Virus record (IMG/VR): IMGVR_UViG_3300017719_000219 | Location: 1-23,124 of that record | DNA length: 23,124 nt | Direction: 5' to 3' (one strand) | Source: a virus | Notes under the pieces: model-generated | What the model saw: the letters and a program-made list of their open reading frames with translations, nothing else | Database searches by the model: none | What the model was told of the DNA's origin: nothing | Part shown: positions 15,481-23,124 of the stretch, piece by piece | How the letters are laid out: the number at the start of each line of letters is the position of its first letter | Numbering within the stretch: position 1 is the first letter of the stretch | Made by a program: the position numbers and the translations under genes

Positions 15481-16644
15481 ATGTCAAATGTAGCAATATG
15501 GCCCGGATCTAGTTCATTTCACCCAGGAGATACACCTTTTGGGTTTTATGATAATGATCCCGAATTTCAAATAGATGCAGATAAGTTTGCAGTTTTTGCA
15601 GCTAGGAGGTTAGGTTATCCTATTGTAGATATAGAACTTCAAAAATATAATTTCTATGCAGCTTTAGAAGAAGCTGTAACTATATATGCTAATGAATTAT
15701 ATGGTTATAAACTTAGAGATAATTATTTAACCCTTGAAGGAGCAGATGCCTCTACTATGGATATTGAAAATACTGTAATTGTGCCTAATTTAGGAAGAAT
15801 CATACAAATATCAGAACAGTATGGTGTTGAAGCTGGAACTGGTGGTAATGTAGATTGGCATAAAGCTTCAATAGAACTAACAGCATCTATACAAGATTAT
15901 GATTTAGAAGCTTGGGCTAAAGCAAATATTCCCCATTATAAAGATCATGATATAGAAATTATGAGAGTATTTTATGAAGCACCTCCAGCATTGTTAAGAT
16001 ACTTCGATCCTTATATTGGTACTGGAATGGGTACTATGGATTTAATGGATACATTTGGGTGGGATGGCTATTCACCAGCGGGCGTAGATTTCTTACTAAT
16101 GCCTATTAATTATGATTTACAAGTAATTCAAACCATTGAATTTAATGACATGATCAGAAGAGCTAATTATTCTTTTGAAATGCACAATAATAAATTAAGA
16201 GTATTTCCTATACCTGATGGTTCAGTTTCAAAATTATATTTTGAATATATTCTTAATTCAGAAAGATCATCAGCATCCTTTGTAGTAGGAGGTAGCAGTA
16301 CTATTTCTAATATATATGATGTACCCTATACTAACCCTAACTATGATGATATCAATTCAATAGGTAGAAGTTGGATATTTGAGTATGCTTTAGCTTTATG
16401 TAAAGAAATGTTAGGGTATATTAGAGGTAAATATCAAGTAGTTCCAATCCCAGGAGATAATGTAACCCTAAATGCAAATGATTTAATTACAGCAGCTACA
16501 GGTGAAAAAGAAAGATTAATTGATAGGTTAAGAGCCTATTTAGGAGAAACATCAAGAGAAAAATTATTGGAAAGAAGAGCAGCAGAAAGTAAATTTGTAC
16601 AAGAAGAATTAGCAAATGTTCCTTTCCCAATTTACATAGGATAA
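15481..16644 (+). CDS. 13: Neck protein, probable T4 gp13-like
   Basis: A 387-residue protein (T4 gp13 is 309). It has an N-terminal FAVFAARRLGYPIVDIELQK / YNFYAALEEAVTIYANELYG block typical of head-completion adaptors. A central aromatic-rich domain follows (RVFYEAPPALLRYFDPYIGT). The C-terminus is helical (GEKERLIDRLRAYLGETSRE). In T4-type phages gp13 and gp14 form the neck that seals the packaged head and receives the tail. Being immediately before a clear gp14-type gene with only 1 nt between them supports this. The sequence itself is too diverged to be certain from reading alone. ATG 15481 has an A-rich leader and follows the previous stop by 10 nt. Confidence 0.72.
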   Translation: MSNVAIWPGSSSFHPGDTPFGFYDNDPEFQIDADKFAVFAARRLGYPIVDIELQKYNFYAALEEAVTIYANELYGYKLRDNYLTLEGADASTMDIENTVIVPNLGRIIQISEQYGVEAGTGGNVDWHKASIELTASIQDYDLEAWAKANIPHYKDHDIEIMRVFYEAPPALLRYFDPYIGTGMGTMDLMDTFGWDGYSPAGVDFLLMPINYDLQVIQTIEFNDMIRRANYSFEMHNNKLRVFPIPDGSVSKLYFEYILNSERSSASFVVGGSSTISNIYDVPYTNPNYDDINSIGRSWIFEYALALCKEMLGYIRGKYQVVPIPGDNVTLNANDLITAATGEKERLIDRLRAYLGETSREKLLERRAAESKFVQEELANVPFPIYIG

Positions 16645-16645
16645 T

Positions 16646-17242
16646 ATGGCACTATTTGGAGGAGCAAGAGATATAAGTCTATTTAGACATTTAAATAGGG
16701 AATTGATGGCTGACATCATTACCCAACAATGTTCTTTCTATAAATTTAAATTAGAAGAAACTAAAGTAAACATATATGGAGAAGCAGCTGAAGAAAAATT
16801 TTACATGGGTCCTGTTTTACTTAATTGTTTAATTGAAAGACCTAATGAAGACTTCCCAGAAACAGATTTAGGAACAGATTTTACATGGGGTGCTACTTTT
16901 AAATTCTTAAGAGATGATTTATTAAACAAAATGGAAGATTTTAATGCTGATTTTGCTCCTACAAATTATCAATATGGTGCAGATTTAGTTCCTGAAGTTG
17001 GAGATATCATTTTATATAATGAAGGGTATTATGAAGTAGATAATGTAAATGCTAATCAATATTTTATGGGTAAAAACCCTGATTATCCAAATTCTCCTCA
17101 ATTACAAAACCCAGGTTTAGAGAACTTTGGCTCATCAATTTCTATTATTTGTGAAACTCATTATGTACCAGCAGATAAGGTAGGAATTACACAAGAAAGA
17201 TTATATACTGGAAACAATTCAAACCCATCACTAAATGGCTAA
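16646..17242 (+). CDS. 14: Neck protein (T4 gp14-like)
   Basis: A 198-residue protein (T4 gp14 is 256). The N-terminus, ISLFRHLNRELMADIITQQC then FYKFKLEETKVNIYGEA, and the segment FYMGPVLLNCLIERP are characteristic of T4-type gp14 neck proteins. So is PEVGDIILYNEGYYEVDNVN, with its 'PxxGDxIxxxxxxxEV' pattern. gp14 joins gp13 at the head-tail junction after DNA packaging. It is translationally coupled on both sides: 1 nt after the gp13-type stop and overlapping the next gene by 8 nt. No oddities are seen apart from being shorter than T4's. Confidence 0.85.
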   Translation: MALFGGARDISLFRHLNRELMADIITQQCSFYKFKLEETKVNIYGEAAEEKFYMGPVLLNCLIERPNEDFPETDLGTDFTWGATFKFLRDDLLNKMEDFNADFAPTNYQYGADLVPEVGDIILYNEGYYEVDNVNANQYFMGKNPDYPNSPQLQNPGLENFGSSISIICETHYVPADKVGITQERLYTGNNSNPSLNG

Positions 17243-18188
17243 AAGAGGAAAAATACCAACACCTAAAACTCAAAGAGAGATTTTAAATTCTCAAATTGAA
17301 CCTTATAACCCTCCTGCAGGGTCACCTGGTTTTTCCGAAACTGGTAATCCTAATGATGCCGGTACTCTAAATAGAGGAGAACAAATTTCATTTAGAGATG
17401 ATACTACAAAACCCTTTACATTAGGGATTAAAGATATTGATGAAGCTATTGCTTATTACATGGAGGAAGTAATTAAACCTACAGTAATACAAAATGGTAC
17501 AGTTCAACAAGTCCCTTTTATATATGGTTCTCCTGAAAGATGGAAGCAAGTTCAAAAAGATGGTTATTATAGGGATAAAAAAGGTAAAATTATGTTACCT
17601 TTAATTACATTCAAACGTAATAATATTGAAAAAGTTAGAAATGTAGCTAATAAATTAGATGCAAATAACCCCCATAATGTAAGTATTTTCCAAAAACAGT
17701 ATAGTGTTGGTAATGCTTATGATAATTTTTCTTTATTAAATAATAAAAGACCTCAAAAAATTAATTATGCTGTAGTTGTTCCTGATTATGTTAATATAAC
17801 TTATGATTTTATTATTGCTACTTATTATATAGAGCAATTAAATAAAATAGTAGAAGCTATAAACTATGCATCAGATTCATATTGGGGTAACCCTGAAAGA
17901 TATCAATTTAGAGCCCGAATAGATAGTTTTGCAACCCCAGTACAAGTAGAACAAAAAGGAGAAAGATCTGTTAAAGCAACCTTTTCTCTAAAACTATATG
18001 GATATTTAGTTCCAGATACAGTACAAAAACAACTCAATGCAGTGAAGAAATTTAATACACCCACACAAATTACATTTAATATGGAAACCGTACGAAGTAT
18101 AGATCAAATATTTGAAGCTGAACAAAATTCACAACCCTCTATCCCAAGTAAAAACAATTTTACAAACTTTGAAGATTCTAAACAATAA
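17235..18188 (+). CDS. 15: Tail completion / sheath stabiliser protein, probable T4 gp15-like
   Basis: A 317-residue protein (T4 gp15 is 272). Its ATG lies inside the last codons of the gp14-type gene. The first 65 residues are Pro/Asn/Gly-rich and probably extended. The block IKDIDEAIAYYMEEVIKPTV, then VPFIYGSPERWKQVQ and KIMLPLITFKRN, follows the gp15 pattern 'I..AI.YYM...I.P......VP..Y..PE.W......K....P.I.F'. The second half contains PDYVNITYDFIIATYYIEQL and YLVPDTVQKQLN, consistent with the same fold. gp15 forms the hexameric ring that caps the tail and binds the gp13/gp14 neck, which fits the gene order 13-14-15. The assignment is good but made by pattern alone. Confidence 0.7.
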   Translation: MAKRGKIPTPKTQREILNSQIEPYNPPAGSPGFSETGNPNDAGTLNRGEQISFRDDTTKPFTLGIKDIDEAIAYYMEEVIKPTVIQNGTVQQVPFIYGSPERWKQVQKDGYYRDKKGKIMLPLITFKRNNIEKVRNVANKLDANNPHNVSIFQKQYSVGNAYDNFSLLNNKRPQKINYAVVVPDYVNITYDFIIATYYIEQLNKIVEAINYASDSYWGNPERYQFRARIDSFATPVQVEQKGERSVKATFSLKLYGYLVPDTVQKQLNAVKKFNTPTQITFNMETVRSIDQIFEAEQNSQPSIPSKNNFTNFEDSKQ

Positions 18189-18202
18189 TAATATTTTTTA
18201 TA

Positions 18203-18219
18203 ATATTTATAAACAAAAT
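18203..18219 (+). promoter_or_regulatory. Promoter-like element P7 before the giant repeat gene
   Basis: ATATTTATAA at 18203-18212, AC, then AAAAT, ending 3 nt before the ATG at 18223. It lies in the 34-nt gap after the tail-completion gene and matches P1, P2, P3 and P6. Confidence 0.5.
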
Positions 18220-18222
18220 TAG

Positions 18223-21200
18223 ATGGGATTAATTTTAAGAAATATTAAAGGTTCTGAGTTAACTTGGACAGAAGTAGATGGAAATTTTTCCCAACTATTA
18301 TACGATGTTGCCCTTTCAGGAGCTCAATTACAATTTTATACTAACAACGGAGTAGATGATGTTTTAAAAAGAACAATAGATTTATCCCAAGTTCCAGGAT
18401 TTGCTGGAGTTACTGTTATGAATAATGGCACCCCAGTTTTAACAGGTGTTACAGAATTAAACTTTTTTGGAGCTGGTATTGCTAGTATAACACCTGATGG
18501 TGGTATTAAAGTTGATATTGAAATCGAGGGAGGAGGCAGTGGACTTGGTTTCCCATATACAGGATCAGCACAAATTACAGGATCTTCAGTTAATGGGCAA
18601 CCTGGTGGGTTTGCGGTAACAGGTAGTTCTTTCTTTGATATAACAGGAACAGGTGAAAAATTTTCAATAGGGGGTTTAAATGTAGAAGATAGACCTCAAA
18701 TTTTAACTTATGATCCTACAACGGGTAAAGTAGGATATGTAGATGTAACAAGTGGTACAAGTGGGTTTAGAGGATCTAATGGTACAGCTGGTGTAAGTGG
18801 TACTTCAGGAACATCAGGTTCCTCAGGTACATCAGGTGATGATGGTACTTCAGGGTTAAGTGGTGTTGTTGGTTCTTCAGGTTCAGATGGTTCCTCAGGT
18901 ACATCTGGTGATGATGGAACAAGTGGATTAAGTGGAGAGAGTAAAACCTCAGGTTCTTCAGGTTCTTCAGGTACTTCGGGTGACGAAGGTACAGCAGGAC
19001 TTAGTGCCTTAAGCGCAACTTCAGGAACATCAGGCTCACAAGGAACATCAGGAGATGAAGGTACAAGCGGATTAAGCAATACTTCAGGCTCAAGTGGTTC
19101 AGCAGGATCTACAGGTACTTCAGGAGATGCGGGTCAATCAGGTTTAAGTAACACTTCAGGTTCCTCAGGTACATCAGGTGATGATGGTACTTCAGGTGAA
19201 AGTACTTTAAGTAACACTTCAGGTTCAAGTGGTTCAAGTGGTACATCAGGTGATGAAGGTACAGCAGGAGAAAGTAATACAAGTAACACTTCAGGTTCTT
19301 CAGGGTCAAATGGTACCTCAGGTGATGAAGGCACAGCAGGGCTTAGTGCTCTAAGCGCAACTTCAGGAACATCAGGCTCACAAGGAACATCAGGAGATGA
19401 AGGTACAAGTGGGTTAAGCAATACTTCAGGCTCAAGTGGTTCAGGAGGTTCAAATGGTACATCAGGTGACGCAGGTCAATCAGGATTAAGTAATACCTCA
19501 GGTTCTTCAGGTACCTCAGGTGATGATGGGACTTCAGGAATAAGTGGAGAAAGTAAAACATCAGGTTCTACAGGTTCAAGTGGTACATCAGGTGATGAAG
19601 GTACAGCAGGGGAAAGTGCTTCAAGTAATACTTCAGGTTCAAGTGGATCAAATGGTACCTCAGGTGATGAAGGTACAGCAGGGCTTAGTGCTTTAAGTAA
19701 CACTTCAGGATCTTCAGGATCTTCAGGTACATCAGGTGATGAGGGTACAAGCGGATTAAGTAATACTTCAGGATCAAGTGGTTCAGCAGGATCTACAGGT
19801 ACATCAGGAGATGCAGGTCAATCAGGTTTAAGTAATACAAGCGGTTCATCCGGTACCTCAGGTGATGATGGAACTTCAGGTGAAAGTACTTTAAGTAATA
19901 CCTCAGGTTCAAGTGGTTCTTCAGGTACATCAGGTGATGATGGTACAGCAGGAGAAAGCACTTCAAGTAATACATCAGGTTCTACAGGATCTTCAGGTAC
20001 ATCAGGTGATGATGGTACTTCAGGTGAAAGTGCTTCAAGTAATACATCAGGCTCTACAGGTTCAAGTGGTACATCAGGTGACGAAGGTACAGCAGGACTT
20101 AGTGCTTTAAGTGCAACATCAGGTTCAGGGGGTTCTTCAGGTACTTCAGGTGACGCAGGTCAATCAGGATTAAGTAATACCTCAGGTTCATCAGGTACAT
20201 CAGGTGATGATGGAACAAGTGGGTTAAGTGGTTCATCTGAATCTTCAGGTTCTTCAGGATCAAGCGGTACGTCTGGTGATGAAGGCACAGCAGGAGAAAG
20301 TAATATAAGTAATACATCTGGATCTACAGGTTCAAGTGGTACATCAGGTGATGAAGGTACAGCAGGGTTAAGTAATGTAAGTGCAACTTCAGGTTCTTCA
20401 GGATCAAATGGTACAAGTGGTGATTTTGGTACTAATGGGGAAAGTAATACAAGTTCAACTTCAGGCTCAAGTGGGTCTTCAGGATCTACAGGTACATCAG
20501 GAGATGCAGGTCAATCAGGATTAAGTAATACCTCAGGTTCTTCAGGTACCTCAGGTGATGATGGTACTTCAGGAGAAAGTGGATTATCTGAATCTTCAGG
20601 TTCAAGTGGTTCCTCAGGTACATCAGGTGATGACGGTACAGCAGGAGCTAGTACATCTAGTAATACATCAGGATCTTCAGGATCTTCAGGTACATCAGGT
20701 GATGATGGTACTTCAGGTGAAAGTGCTTCAAGTAATACATCAGGCTCTACAGGTTCAAGTGGTACAAGTGGAGAGGATGGAACAAGCGGAGAAAGTGCTT
20801 CAAGTAACACTTCAGGTTCCTCAGGATCTTCAGGTACATCTGGTGATGACGGGACTTCAGGAGAAAGCGCTTTAAGTAACACTTCAGGTTCTACAGGTTC
20901 AAGTGGTACAAGTGGGGATGATGGTACAAGTGGAGAAAGTGGTTCTTCAGAAACATCAGGTTCAAGTGGTTCTTCAGGATCTACAGGTACATCAGGTGAC
21001 GCAGGTCAATCAGGGTTAAGTAATACCTCAGGTTCTTCAGGTACATCTGGTGATGATGGAACAAGTGGGTTAAGTGGAGAAAGTAAAACCTCAGGTTCTA
21101 CAGGTTCAAGTGGTACTTCAGGTGATGACGGTACAGCAGGAGCTAGTACATCTAGTAATACATCAGGCTCAAGTGGTTCTTCAGGTACATCAGGTGATGA

Positions 21201-23124
21201 AGGTACAGCAGGAGAAAGTGCTTCAAGTAATACATCAGGTTCAAGTGGTTCCTCAGGTACTTCAGGAGATGATGGTACAAGTGGGTTAAGTGGAGAGAGT
21301 AAAACCTCAGGTTCTACAGGTTCAAGTGGTACAAGTGGAGATGATGGAACAAGCGGAGAAAGTGCTTCAAGTAATACATCAGGTTCTTCAGGATCAAGCG
21401 GTACGTCTGGTGATGAAGGCACAGCAGGGCTTAGTGCTTCAAGTAATACATCAGGTTCAAGTGGTTCAGGAGGTTCATCAGGTACATCAGGAGATGCAGG
21501 TCAATCAGGTTTAAGTAATACAAGTGGTTCATCAGGTACTTCAGGTGATGACGGAACAAGTGGAGAAAGCGGTTTATCTGAATCCTCAGGTTCTTCAGGA
21601 TCTTCAGGAACATCAGGTGATGATGGTACAGCAGGAGAAAGTAATGTAAGTGCTACCTCAGGTTCTACAGGTTCAAGTGGTACTTCAGGTGATGAAGGTA
21701 CAGCAGGAGAAAGTGCTTCAAGTAATACATCAGGTTCAAGTGGTTCTTCAGGTACATCAGGTGATGATGGGACAGCAGGAGCTAGTACATCTAGTAACAC
21801 CTCAGGTTCTACAGGTTCAAGTGGTACAAGTGGAGATGATGGAACAAGCGGAGAAAGTGCTTCAAGTAATACATCAGGTTCAAGTGGTTCCTCAGGTACT
21901 TCAGGAGATGATGGGACAGCAGGAGAAAGTAACATAAGTGCAACATCAGGTTCAGGAGGTTCTTCAGGTACTTCAGGTAACGCAGGTGTAGCAGGTTCAA
22001 GTAATGTAAGTGCAACATCAGGTTCAGGAGGTTCAAGTGGTACAAATGGAGATGCAGGTGTAGCAGGAGAAAGTAATGTGAGCGCAACATCAGGATCAGG
22101 AGGTTCTTCAGGTACTTCAGGAGACGCAGGTGTAGCAGGTTCAAGTAATGTAAGTGCAACATCAGGTTCAAGTGGTTCAAGCGGTACTAATGGTGATGCA
22201 GGTCAATCAGGATTAAGTAATACAAGTGGTTCATCAGGTACCTCAGGTGATGATGGTACTTCAGGAATAAGTGGAGAGAGTAAATCATCAGGTTCTACAG
22301 GTTCATCAGGTACCTCAGGTGGCGAAGGTACAGCAGGGCTTAGTGCTTTAAGCGCAACTTCAGGATCAGGAGGTTCTTCAGGTACTTCAGGAGACGCAGG
22401 TGTAGCAGGTTCAAGTAATGTAAGTGCAACATCAGGTTCAAGTGGTTCAAGTGGTACAAATGGAGATGCAGGTATAGCAGGAGCTAGTAACATAAGCGCA
22501 ACCTCAGGTTCAGGAGGATCAAGCGGTACATCAGGTAATGCTGGTGTAGCAGGAGAAAGTAATGTAAGTGCTACCTCAGGTTCAGGAGGATCAAGTGGTA
22601 CTTCAGGAGACGCAGGTGTAGCAGGAGAAAGTAACATAAGCGCAACATCAGGTTCAGGAGGATCAAGTGGTACTTCAGGTAATGCGGGAGCAAGTGCTTC
22701 AAGTGATACAAGCGGTTCATCAGGTTCCTCAGGTACATCAGGTGATGACGGTACAGCAGGAGCTAGTACATCTAGTAATACATCAGGATCTTCAGGATCT
22801 TCAGGTACATCAGGAGATGCAGGTACAGCAGGGCTTAGTGCTTTAAGCGCAACTTCAGGTTCAGAAGGTTCTTCAGGTACTTCAGGAGACGCAGGTGTAG
22901 CAGGTTCAAGTAATGTAAGTGCTACTTCAGGATCAGGAGGTTCTTCAGGTACTTCAGGTAACGCAGGTGTAGCAGGAGAAAGTAACATAAGCGCAACATC
23001 AGGTTCAGGAGGATCAAGTGGTACTTCAGGTAATGCTGGTGATGCGGGAGCAAGTGCTTCAAGTAATACATCAGGTTCAAGTGGTTCAAGCGGTACTAAT
23101 GGTGATGCCGGTCAATCAGGTTTA
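18223..23124 (+). CDS. Giant collagen-like (Gly-X-Y) virion fibre protein, 3' end outside window
   Basis: The frame is open from ATG 18223 to the window end: at least 1634 codons with no stop. Residues 1-177 are non-repetitive. They begin GLILRNIKGSELTWTEVDGN, an N-terminal signature seen in phage tail and fibre proteins ('KGspLTWxEvDxNF'), followed by a beta-rich segment (IASITPDGGIKVDIEIEGGG). From residue 178 onward glycine, or a single substitute, occupies every third position for about 485 triplets without a register shift. X and Y are mainly Ser and Thr, with a recurrent acidic triplet GDD/GDE/GDA. No proline occurs after residue 166 and aromatic residues are almost absent. This is collagen-like in spacing but not in composition. 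Triple-helical fibre and polyglycine-II bundle are both possible folds. It probably forms a virion appendage; receptor binding would depend on the unseen C-terminus. Confidence 0.9.
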   Translation, partial: MGLILRNIKGSELTWTEVDGNFSQLLYDVALSGAQLQFYTNNGVDDVLKRTIDLSQVPGFAGVTVMNNGTPVLTGVTELNFFGAGIASITPDGGIKVDIEIEGGGSGLGFPYTGSAQITGSSVNGQPGGFAVTGSSFFDITGTGEKFSIGGLNVEDRPQILTYDPTTGKVGYVDVTSGTSGFRGSNGTAGVSGTSGTSGSSGTSGDDGTSGLSGVVGSSGSDGSSGTSGDDGTSGLSGESKTSGSSGSSGTSGDEGTAGLSALSATSGTSGSQGTSGDEGTSGLSNTSGSSGSAGSTGTSGDAGQSGLSNTSGSSGTSGDDGTSGESTLSNTSGSSGSSGTSGDEGTAGESNTSNTSGSSGSNGTSGDEGTAGLSALSATSGTSGSQGTSGDEGTSGLSNTSGSSGSGGSNGTSGDAGQSGLSNTSGSSGTSGDDGTSGISGESKTSGSTGSSGTSGDEGTAGESASSNTSGSSGSNGTSGDEGTAGLSALSNTSGSSGSSGTSGDEGTSGLSNTSGSSGSAGSTGTSGDAGQSGLSNTSGSSGTSGDDGTSGESTLSNTSGSSGSSGTSGDDGTAGESTSSNTSGSTGSSGTSGDDGTSGESASSNTSGSTGSSGTSGDEGTAGLSALSATSGSGGSSGTSGDAGQSGLSNTSGSSGTSGDDGTSGLSGSSESSGSSGSSGTSGDEGTAGESNISNTSGSTGSSGTSGDEGTAGLSNVSATSGSSGSNGTSGDFGTNGESNTSSTSGSSGSSGSTGTSGDAGQSGLSNTSGSSGTSGDDGTSGESGLSESSGSSGSSGTSGDDGTAGASTSSNTSGSSGSSGTSGDDGTSGESASSNTSGSTGSSGTSGEDGTSGESASSNTSGSSGSSGTSGDDGTSGESALSNTSGSTGSSGTSGDDGTSGESGSSETSGSSGSSGSTGTSGDAGQSGLSNTSGSSGTSGDDGTSGLSGESKTSGSTGSSGTSGDDGTAGASTSSNTSGSSGSSGTSGDEGTAGESASSNTSGSSGSSGTSGDDGTSGLSGESKTSGSTGSSGTSGDDGTSGESASSNTSGSSGSSGTSGDEGTAGLSASSNTSGSSGSGGSSGTSGDAGQSGLSNTSGSSGTSGDDGTSGESGLSESSGSSGSSGTSGDDGTAGESNVSATSGSTGSSGTSGDEGTAGESASSNTSGSSGSSGTSGDDGTAGASTSSNTSGSTGSSGTSGDDGTSGESASSNTSGSSGSSGTSGDDGTAGESNISATSGSGGSSGTSGNAGVAGSSNVSATSGSGGSSGTNGDAGVAGESNVSATSGSGGSSGTSGDAGVAGSSNVSATSGSSGSSGTNGDAGQSGLSNTSGSSGTSGDDGTSGISGESKSSGSTGSSGTSGGEGTAGLSALSATSGSGGSSGTSGDAGVAGSSNVSATSGSSGSSGTNGDAGIAGASNISATSGSGGSSGTSGNAGVAGESNVSATSGSGGSSGTSGDAGVAGESNISATSGSGGSSGTSGNAGASASSDTSGSSGSSGTSGDDGTAGASTSSNTSGSSGSSGTSGDAGTAGLSALSATSGSEGSSGTSGDAGVAGSSNVSATSGSGGSSGTSGNAGVAGESNISATSGSGGSSGTSGNAGDAGASASSNTSGSSGSSGTNGDAGQSGL
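19135..20511 (+). repeat. Super-repeat block with 342-nt period
   Basis: The marker codons for QSGL (DNA caatcagg) fall at 19135, 19477, 19819, 20161 and 20512. That gives three exact 342-nt intervals (114 aa) and one of 351 nt (117 aa). Copies 1 and 2 have the same order of sub-modules (GDDGTSG, GDEGTAGES, GDEGTAGLSALS, GDEGTSGLS, GDAG). Copy 3 replaces two of these with GDD forms. Confidence 0.9.
20512..23112 (+). repeat. Longer super-repeats of 495, 495, 702 and 909 nt
   Basis: The same QSGL marker recurs at 20512, 21007, 21502, 22204 and 23113, giving intervals of 495, 495, 702 and 909 nt. All are multiples of 9. The two last steps each add exactly 207 nt (69 aa), as if blocks of modules had been inserted. 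Confidence 0.88.
21940..23060 (+). repeat. 72-nt repeat subfamily (GVAG / SATSGSGG type)
   Basis: Units of exactly 72 nt (24 aa, eight triplets) carry GVAG, then [EG]S-N[VI]S-ATS, then GSGGSSGTSG[DN]A. The GVA-position codon falls at 21988, 22060 and 22132; at 22402, 22474, 22546, 22618 and 22690; and at 22897, 22969 and 23041, in three runs with perfect 72-nt steps. This subfamily is absent from the first 3.1 kb of the tract. Confidence 0.9.

Larger units (their letters stand above)
18754..23124 (+). repeat. Hierarchical Gly-X-Y repeat tract (9-nt, 72-nt and super-repeat levels)
   Basis: The whole tract is built on a 9-nt (three-codon) period. The first glycine codon is at 18754 and the last inspected at 23101, a distance of 4347 nt, or exactly 483 triplets. 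Triplets group into modules of mostly 7-8 (63-72 nt) that start after NTS, ATS or KTS and contain GTS-GD[DEA]. Modules are arranged in longer super-repeats that each begin at the segment GDAGQSGLSNTSG. Synonymous codon changes separate most copies, so the repeats are similar but rarely identical at DNA level. Confidence 0.95.

Noticed and set aside
19913-21937. Plus-strand open frames in another phase (Val/Gln/His-rich repeats)
   Set aside because: These are frame-shifted readings of the same repeats. The Gly-X-Y frame is continuous with a non-repetitive N-terminal domain and with its own ATG.
18708-22988. Many antisense open frames of 72-261 codons encoding Pro/Val/Glu repeats (such as PSSPDVPEEPEEP) over the giant repeat gene
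   Set aside because: They are the complement of the Gly-Ser-Thr triplet codons. A 9-nt repeat with no stop on one frame of the minus strand keeps it open automatically. They have no independent starts, promoters or non-repetitive domains.
18754-23124. CRISPR array or non-coding tandem repeat
   Set aside because: There are no constant direct repeats alternating with unique spacers. The period is a multiple of three codons, and variation is mostly synonymous or conservative in one open frame.
1-23124. tRNA, rRNA, integrase, transposase or attachment sites
   Set aside because: I looked for cloverleaf ends, transposase motifs and flanking direct repeats and saw none that I could support.

Overview
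The window is a 23 kb piece of an AT-rich tailed-phage genome with a T4-type (contractile-tail, gp23 capsid) morphogenesis module, followed by the start of a very large Gly-X-Y repeat gene. Every gene I can support is on the + strand. Recognisable T4-type proteins are the large terminase (gp17), portal (gp20), prohead protease (gp21), scaffold (gp22), major capsid protein (gp23), two neck proteins (gp13, gp14 type) and a gp15-type tail completion protein. A PhoH-family ATPase sits among them. The host is not shown directly. Low GC, few convincing Shine-Dalgarno sites, A-rich leaders before many ATGs and an N-terminally anchored beta-rich protein all fit a Bacteroidota host; that is inference. 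The virus is probably an uncultured marine or freshwater relative of T4.

Layout. 1-1976 is an accessory block: the C-terminal end of a probable FAD-dependent oxidoreductase, two small unknown proteins, a cupin and a P-loop nucleotide kinase/NTPase. 2017-4719 holds a helical protein, a membrane-anchored protein starting at TTG, and the large terminase. 4743-10274 holds the portal, three uncharacterised probable prohead proteins and the prohead protease, and ends at a strong terminator. 10462-13274 holds scaffold and capsid, again ending at a strong terminator. 13377-18188 holds PhoH, a beta-rich virion protein with an internal repeat insertion, two neck proteins and the tail completion protein. 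18223 to the window end is one open gene of at least 1634 codons. It has an N-terminal domain of about 177 residues, then about 485 consecutive triplets in one glycine register.

Regulation. Five intergenic sites directly upstream of genes share the exact 10-mer ATATTTATAA followed 1-2 nt later by AAAAT. A related element, ATAYGTATAATTGAT, follows each of the two terminators. Together they divide the region into transcription units and look like phage late promoters. I know of no description of this exact motif, though I could not search for one.

How the genes work together. Terminase and portal package DNA. The scaffold, the proteins between portal and protease, and the capsid protein form the prohead, which the protease matures. 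The neck and gp15-type proteins join head to tail. The giant repeat protein is probably a virion fibre. Its repeats are organised at three scales: 9-nt triplets, 72-nt units, and super-repeats of 342, 342, 342, 351, 495, 495, 702 and 909 nt.
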